Origin: Clostridiales bacterium
GTDB lineage: Bacteria > Bacillota > Clostridia > Oscillospirales > Oscillospiraceae
Length of the DNA stretch: 13,535 nucleotides
Assembly: GCA_009774055.1 (NCBI GenBank)
Contig: VSNB01000068.1
Coordinates: forward strand, 1 to 13,535
Reading direction: 5' to 3'
The notes under the pieces were generated by a model. The model was not told where the DNA came from. It saw only the letters and a list, made by a program, of their open reading frames with translations, and ran no database searches. This document shows, one piece after another, positions 11,304 through 13,535 of this stretch. The translations under genes and the position numbers were made by a program. Position 1 is the stretch's first letter. Each line of letters opens with the position of its first letter.

Positions 11304-12266
11304 ATGCGAATCAAAATCAGCGAAATCAAAATCAACCCCGGACGGCGGGAGGCTGAACCCAAGGCCATTGAAGAACTGGCAAAGAGCATCGCCGCCGTGG
11401 GCCTGATGAACCCCGTCACCCTCGACCAGAACAACACTTTGATTGCCGGTCTGCACCGATTGGAGGCGGCGAAGCTGCTGGGCTGGACGGAGATCGAGTG
11501 TACCGCTATGGGCATGGACGATGTTCAGGCGGAGCTTGCCGAGATTGACGAGAATATTGTCCGTACCCGGCTAAACCGGCAGGAATTGTGTGAACAGCTT
11601 TTGCGCCGGAAGGAGATTTACGAAACGCTCCACCCGGAGGCGCGTCACGGTATGCGGAACGGGCAGACCGCTAAAAGTGCCAATTTGGCATCTTTAGAAA
11701 CCAAGTCCTTTGCGGAGGACACCGCAGAGAAAACGGGCATGAGCAAGCGGGCCGTCAGCCGCCTCCTTCAGATTGCCAACAACCTGACCGGGGATGCCAG
11801 GAGAATCGTTGAGGCCCACAACATGACCCAGGACACCGCCCTGAAGCTGTCCCGGCTCCAACATGACGAACAGGTTGAAGCGGCCTCTATGCTGGCGGCG
11901 GGAACTATGGAATCGGTGGAGCAGTACCAGGAGTATCAGCGGGAGCGTCGAAAGGCAATCGCTTTGTCCCGCCCTCTATATGATGAGCCGCCTGTTGATA
12001 CCCGGACGGAGGAAGAAAAGGAGCGGCAGAAAAAGGAATCCCTGGACAGCCTTGTGCGGGAGTTTTCCCGGTTTATTGAGCAATTTCTTGACCGGATGAA
12101 GATGTACCAGGGCTATGCTGACGATTTTGCCGAAATGTCCCAGTTGCAGATCAGCCAGGTGTGGGACAGCGCCGCCGCCGTGGATATGGCGATCATCTCT
12201 TTCTCCAAGGAAGTGAAAGCTATCCAGGCAGAGAACGAAAACGGAGGACACGACGATGAAAACTGA
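11304..12266 (+). CDS. Orphan ParB-like protein
   Basis: This 320-residue protein has an N-terminal ParB/Srx-like domain (about residues 1-95: ISEIKINPGRRE, SIAAVGLMNPVTLD, TLIAGLHRLEAAKLLGW). A middle HTH follows (about 125-190: TAEKTGMSKRAVSRLLQIANNL, TQDTALKLSRL), then a charged linker and a helical tail. The usual GERRxRA CTP-binding motif is replaced by GLHRLEA. No ParA gene is in the window, so it may not act in ordinary ParABS partition. Similar orphan ParB proteins are common on ICEs and may load onto DNA for stability or regulation. GGGAGG lies before the ATG. Its end overlaps the next gene by 11 bases. Confidence 0.85.
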   Translation: MRIKISEIKINPGRREAEPKAIEELAKSIAAVGLMNPVTLDQNNTLIAGLHRLEAAKLLGWTEIECTAMGMDDVQAELAEIDENIVRTRLNRQELCEQLLRRKEIYETLHPEARHGMRNGQTAKSANLASLETKSFAEDTAEKTGMSKRAVSRLLQIANNLTGDARRIVEAHNMTQDTALKLSRLQHDEQVEAASMLAAGTMESVEQYQEYQRERRKAIALSRPLYDEPPVDTRTEEEKERQKKESLDSLVREFSRFIEQFLDRMKMYQGYADDFAEMSQLQISQVWDSAAAVDMAIISFSKEVKAIQAENENGGHDDEN

Positions 12267-12597
12267 CTACATCACCAGCGGCTCCACCCTGCCGCCCTAC
12301 CTGGCCTATCCCCGGTTTCTGTTGGGCATGAATATCCGGCTGACCGCAAAGGAGGTCTACGCGATCATGCTGGATATGACGCTGAACTCCGAGGCCGCGC
12401 AGACCGACAAGCGCGGGCGGCGGTATCTGGCGTTCTACAACAAGACTATCGCGGGGATCATTGACCGTACACCCAGCACCGTAGCGCAGTCCCTCCGGGA
12501 ATTGGAGGCCGTGGGGCTGGTGGAGAAAAAGCTGATAGCCCTCCACACCCCCTATCGCATCTACGTCAAGTTACCCGCAGGAGAGGACACGCCGTGA
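12256..12597 (+). CDS. RepA_N-like winged-helix replication protein
   Basis: The 113-residue protein resembles the N-terminal DNA-binding domain of RepA_N initiators: a YPRFLLGMNIRLTAKEVYAI start, a central RGRRYLAFYNKTIAGII, and a recognition helix with wing in TPSTVAQSLRELEAVGLVEKK. Full RepA_N initiators are usually two to three times longer, so this is a single-domain version. GGAGG (12243-12247) lies 8 bases before the ATG, inside the end of the ParB-like gene, and the stop overlaps the next gene by 4 bases. It may bind the replication origin of the excised element or serve as a regulator. Confidence 0.7.
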   Translation: MKTDYITSGSTLPPYLAYPRFLLGMNIRLTAKEVYAIMLDMTLNSEAAQTDKRGRRYLAFYNKTIAGIIDRTPSTVAQSLRELEAVGLVEKKLIALHTPYRIYVKLPAGEDTP

Positions 12598-12953
12598 CCG
12601 TCCACATGAACTACCAGCAGTACCGGACGGCCCAGCGGCTGATACATAGCTGCTGTAACTACGATTGCGGGAACTGTCTGCTTCTGGACGATGGCGAGGA
12701 ATGTATTTGCCCGCAGAGCATCACCTACTCACTGATCTGCAAATGGTTCCGTGCCGCTGTCCTGCCCTTGGATGGCGTACTGTATGCGGCACTGTTTCCC
12801 CAAGGCGGCATGAAGGTGTGTGCCGAGTGTCAGCGTCTGTTTCGCCCTGGCTCCAACCGGGCGAAATACTGCCCCGCCTGTGCTGTCAAAGTCCACCGCC
12901 GTCAGAAAGCCGCCAGCGAACGGCGACGCAGAGCATCAGGCGTGGACAATTAG
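12594..12953 (+). CDS. Cysteine-rich VLP-domain protein
   Basis: The 119-residue protein starts with GTG overlapping the previous stop (GTGA). The first half has a Cys-rich signature (CCNYDCGNCLLLDDGEECICPQ) followed by SLICKWFRAAVLPLDGVLYAAL. I recognise this as the Cys-rich VLP domain of Clostridia mobile elements. The second half has a CxxC...CxxC zinc-ribbon-like unit (CAECQRLFRPGSNRAKYCPAC) and a very basic tail with RRQKAASERRRR. Metal binding and nucleic-acid binding are likely, but function is unknown. It sits between the RepA_N-like gene and the replisome organizer, as in related elements. Confidence 0.8.
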   Translation: MTVHMNYQQYRTAQRLIHSCCNYDCGNCLLLDDGEECICPQSITYSLICKWFRAAVLPLDGVLYAALFPQGGMKVCAECQRLFRPGSNRAKYCPACAVKVHRRQKAASERRRRASGVDN

Positions 12954-12980
12954 GATTTTGAAAGCCTTGCAATTCAAGGA

Positions 12981-13037
12981 CTTCCGGGTGCTGGTCAATG
13001 GGGGGTCTGATACTTTTCCTATCCAGCACCCCGGAAG
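12981..13037 (+). other. Long hairpin in the gap before the replisome organizer gene
   Basis: CTTCCGGGTGCTGG (12981-12994) pairs with CCAGCACCCCGGAAG (13023-13037), with a single bulged base, around a 28-base loop. The flanking AAGG and CCTT can extend the stem. No U-run follows, so it is not a simple terminator. In the 130-base gap between two replication genes it could be a replication origin structure, a counter-transcript RNA or an mRNA control element. Confidence 0.5.
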
Positions 13038-13083
13038 GCCCTTAAACGGCCCGCAAAGGCGATTCTACAAAGGAGTTTACCCT

Positions 13084-13535
13084 ATGGCTGAAAACAGGAG
13101 ATTTTATTATCTCAAACTGAAAGAAGGTTTCTACAACAGCGAGACTATGGTTGTCCTGGAAAGTATGCCGGACGGCCTGCTGTACTCAAATCTGCTGCTG
13201 AAAATGTACCTTATGTCACTGAAAAGCGGCGGAATCCTCATGCTCAATGAGCATCTTCCCCATACTGTCCAAACCATTGCCACCTTCACCCGGCACCAGA
13301 TCGGGACGGTGGAGAGGGCAATCAAGGTATTCATGGAATTTGGCCTTGTGGAAGTCCTGACAGACGGCGCTTTCTATATGGCTGACATTCAACTGCTGAT
13401 CGGCCAGTCCTCCACCGAGGGCGAGAGGAAGAAGCGGGAGCGGAGCCGGTTGCAGCGCCAAAAACTGCTGCCCTCCGGCAAAGTGGACATTTGTCCACCC
13501 ATAGACCCGGTGGACAAATGTCCCCCTATATTAGA
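13084..13535 (+). CDS. Phage-type replisome organizer, N-terminal part (runs off window)
   Basis: The visible 150 residues begin MAENRRFYYLKLKEGFYNSE and match the N-terminal domain of phage replisome organizers: a winged helix of about 100 residues (LPDxLLYSN-like, LLLKMYLMSLKSGG, LPHTVQTIATFTRHQIGTVERAIKVFMEFGLVE). A charged linker (ERKKRERSRLQRQK) follows. In phages these proteins bind the origin and load helicase through a DnaC-like partner. On ICEs and IMEs the same protein is thought to support replication of the excised circle. AAAGGAG lies 8 bases before the ATG. The linker repeats VDxCPP twice. The C-terminus is outside the window. Confidence 0.82.
   Translation, partial: MAENRRFYYLKLKEGFYNSETMVVLESMPDGLLYSNLLLKMYLMSLKSGGILMLNEHLPHTVQTIATFTRHQIGTVERAIKVFMEFGLVEVLTDGAFYMADIQLLIGQSSTEGERKKRERSRLQRQKLLPSGKVDICPPIDPVDKCPPIL
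13483..13525. repeat. Two palindromic repeats inside the replisome organizer gene
   Basis: GTGGACATTTGTCCAC (13483-13498) is a palindrome with a 2-base centre. Twenty-seven bases on, start to start, GTGGACAAATGTCCCC (13510-13525) repeats it with few changes. They encode VDICPP and VDKCPP. Initiator genes of related replicons carry their origin within the coding sequence, so these may be binding sites; a protein-level repeat is the alternative. Confidence 0.45.

Larger units (their letters stand above)
96..13535. mobile_element. Integrative mobilizable/conjugative element, partial, carrying a tartrate-type cargo operon
   Basis: Everything from the break in the Maff2 gene (about base 96) to the window end consists of mobile-element genes or cargo: XRE regulator, TnpV, a metabolic operon, sigma-like proteins, DUF3847, oriT, MobA/MobL relaxase, orphan ParB, a RepA_N-like protein, a Cys-rich VLP protein and a replisome organizer. 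The left boundary is inferred only from loss of Maff2 similarity. The right boundary and the recombinase are not in the window. Whether this is one element nested in an ICE, or two elements side by side with the boundary in 7655-8039, cannot be decided here. Confidence 0.6.

Noticed and set aside
1..13535. CRISPR array, rRNA, complete tRNA or insertion sequence
   Set aside because: No regularly spaced repeats, no complete tRNA or rRNA features and no transposase gene were seen anywhere in the window.

Overview
The sequence looks like an integrative mobilizable or conjugative element from a GC-rich anaerobic gut Clostridium (Oscillospiraceae/Lachnospiraceae type). The evidence is strong GGAGG ribosome-binding sites, moderately GC-rich codon use, and families typical of Clostridia mobile elements: Maff2, TnpV, DUF3847, a MobA/MobL relaxase, a Cys-rich VLP protein and a phage-type replisome organizer. 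No housekeeping gene is visible.

Left edge (1-910). The window opens inside a Maff2-type gene of an ICE conjugation module. Its conserved coding sequence stops abruptly near base 96, so the rest of the window appears to be inserted into, or joined to, an older element. A short AT-rich segment with repeats leads into a promoter driving a small XRE-type regulator and a TnpV protein. A 16-bp perfect hairpin follows.

Cargo (948-7654). A LysR regulator is divergent from a five-gene, tightly spaced operon: a DASS/SLC13 dicarboxylate transporter, the two subunits of an L(+)-tartrate dehydratase (ttdA, ttdB), an APC-family permease and a cytoplasmic SxxK serine hydrolase of the class C beta-lactamase fold. 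The first three plus the regulator resemble the E. coli ttdR-ttdABT set, which converts tartrate to oxaloacetate in anaerobic growth. The last two genes are extra and are translationally tied to the operon. They suggest import and hydrolysis of a second substrate, possibly a conjugate that releases tartrate or a related hydroxy-acid (inference). A LysR-type box lies exactly in the spacer of the predicted lysR promoter and near -63 of the operon promoter.

Leader region (7655-8039). This gene-free stretch holds a lone tRNA T-arm-like hairpin, two strong intrinsic terminators, a 13-codon ORF whose Shine-Dalgarno sits in a hairpin loop, and an inverted repeat next to the next gene's ribosome-binding site.

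Mobilization, maintenance and replication module (8040-13535). In order: two sigma-region-4-like proteins separated by RNA-like hairpins, a DUF3847 protein, a MobQ-type oriT with a recognisable nic core, a MobA/MobL relaxase whose best start codon is ATA, a DeoR-type HTH protein, an orphan ParB-like protein, a RepA_N-like winged-helix protein, a Cys-rich VLP protein, a structured gap, and the start of a phage-type replisome organizer that runs off the window. No integrase or recombinase is in the window, so excision and the exact element ends cannot be assigned.
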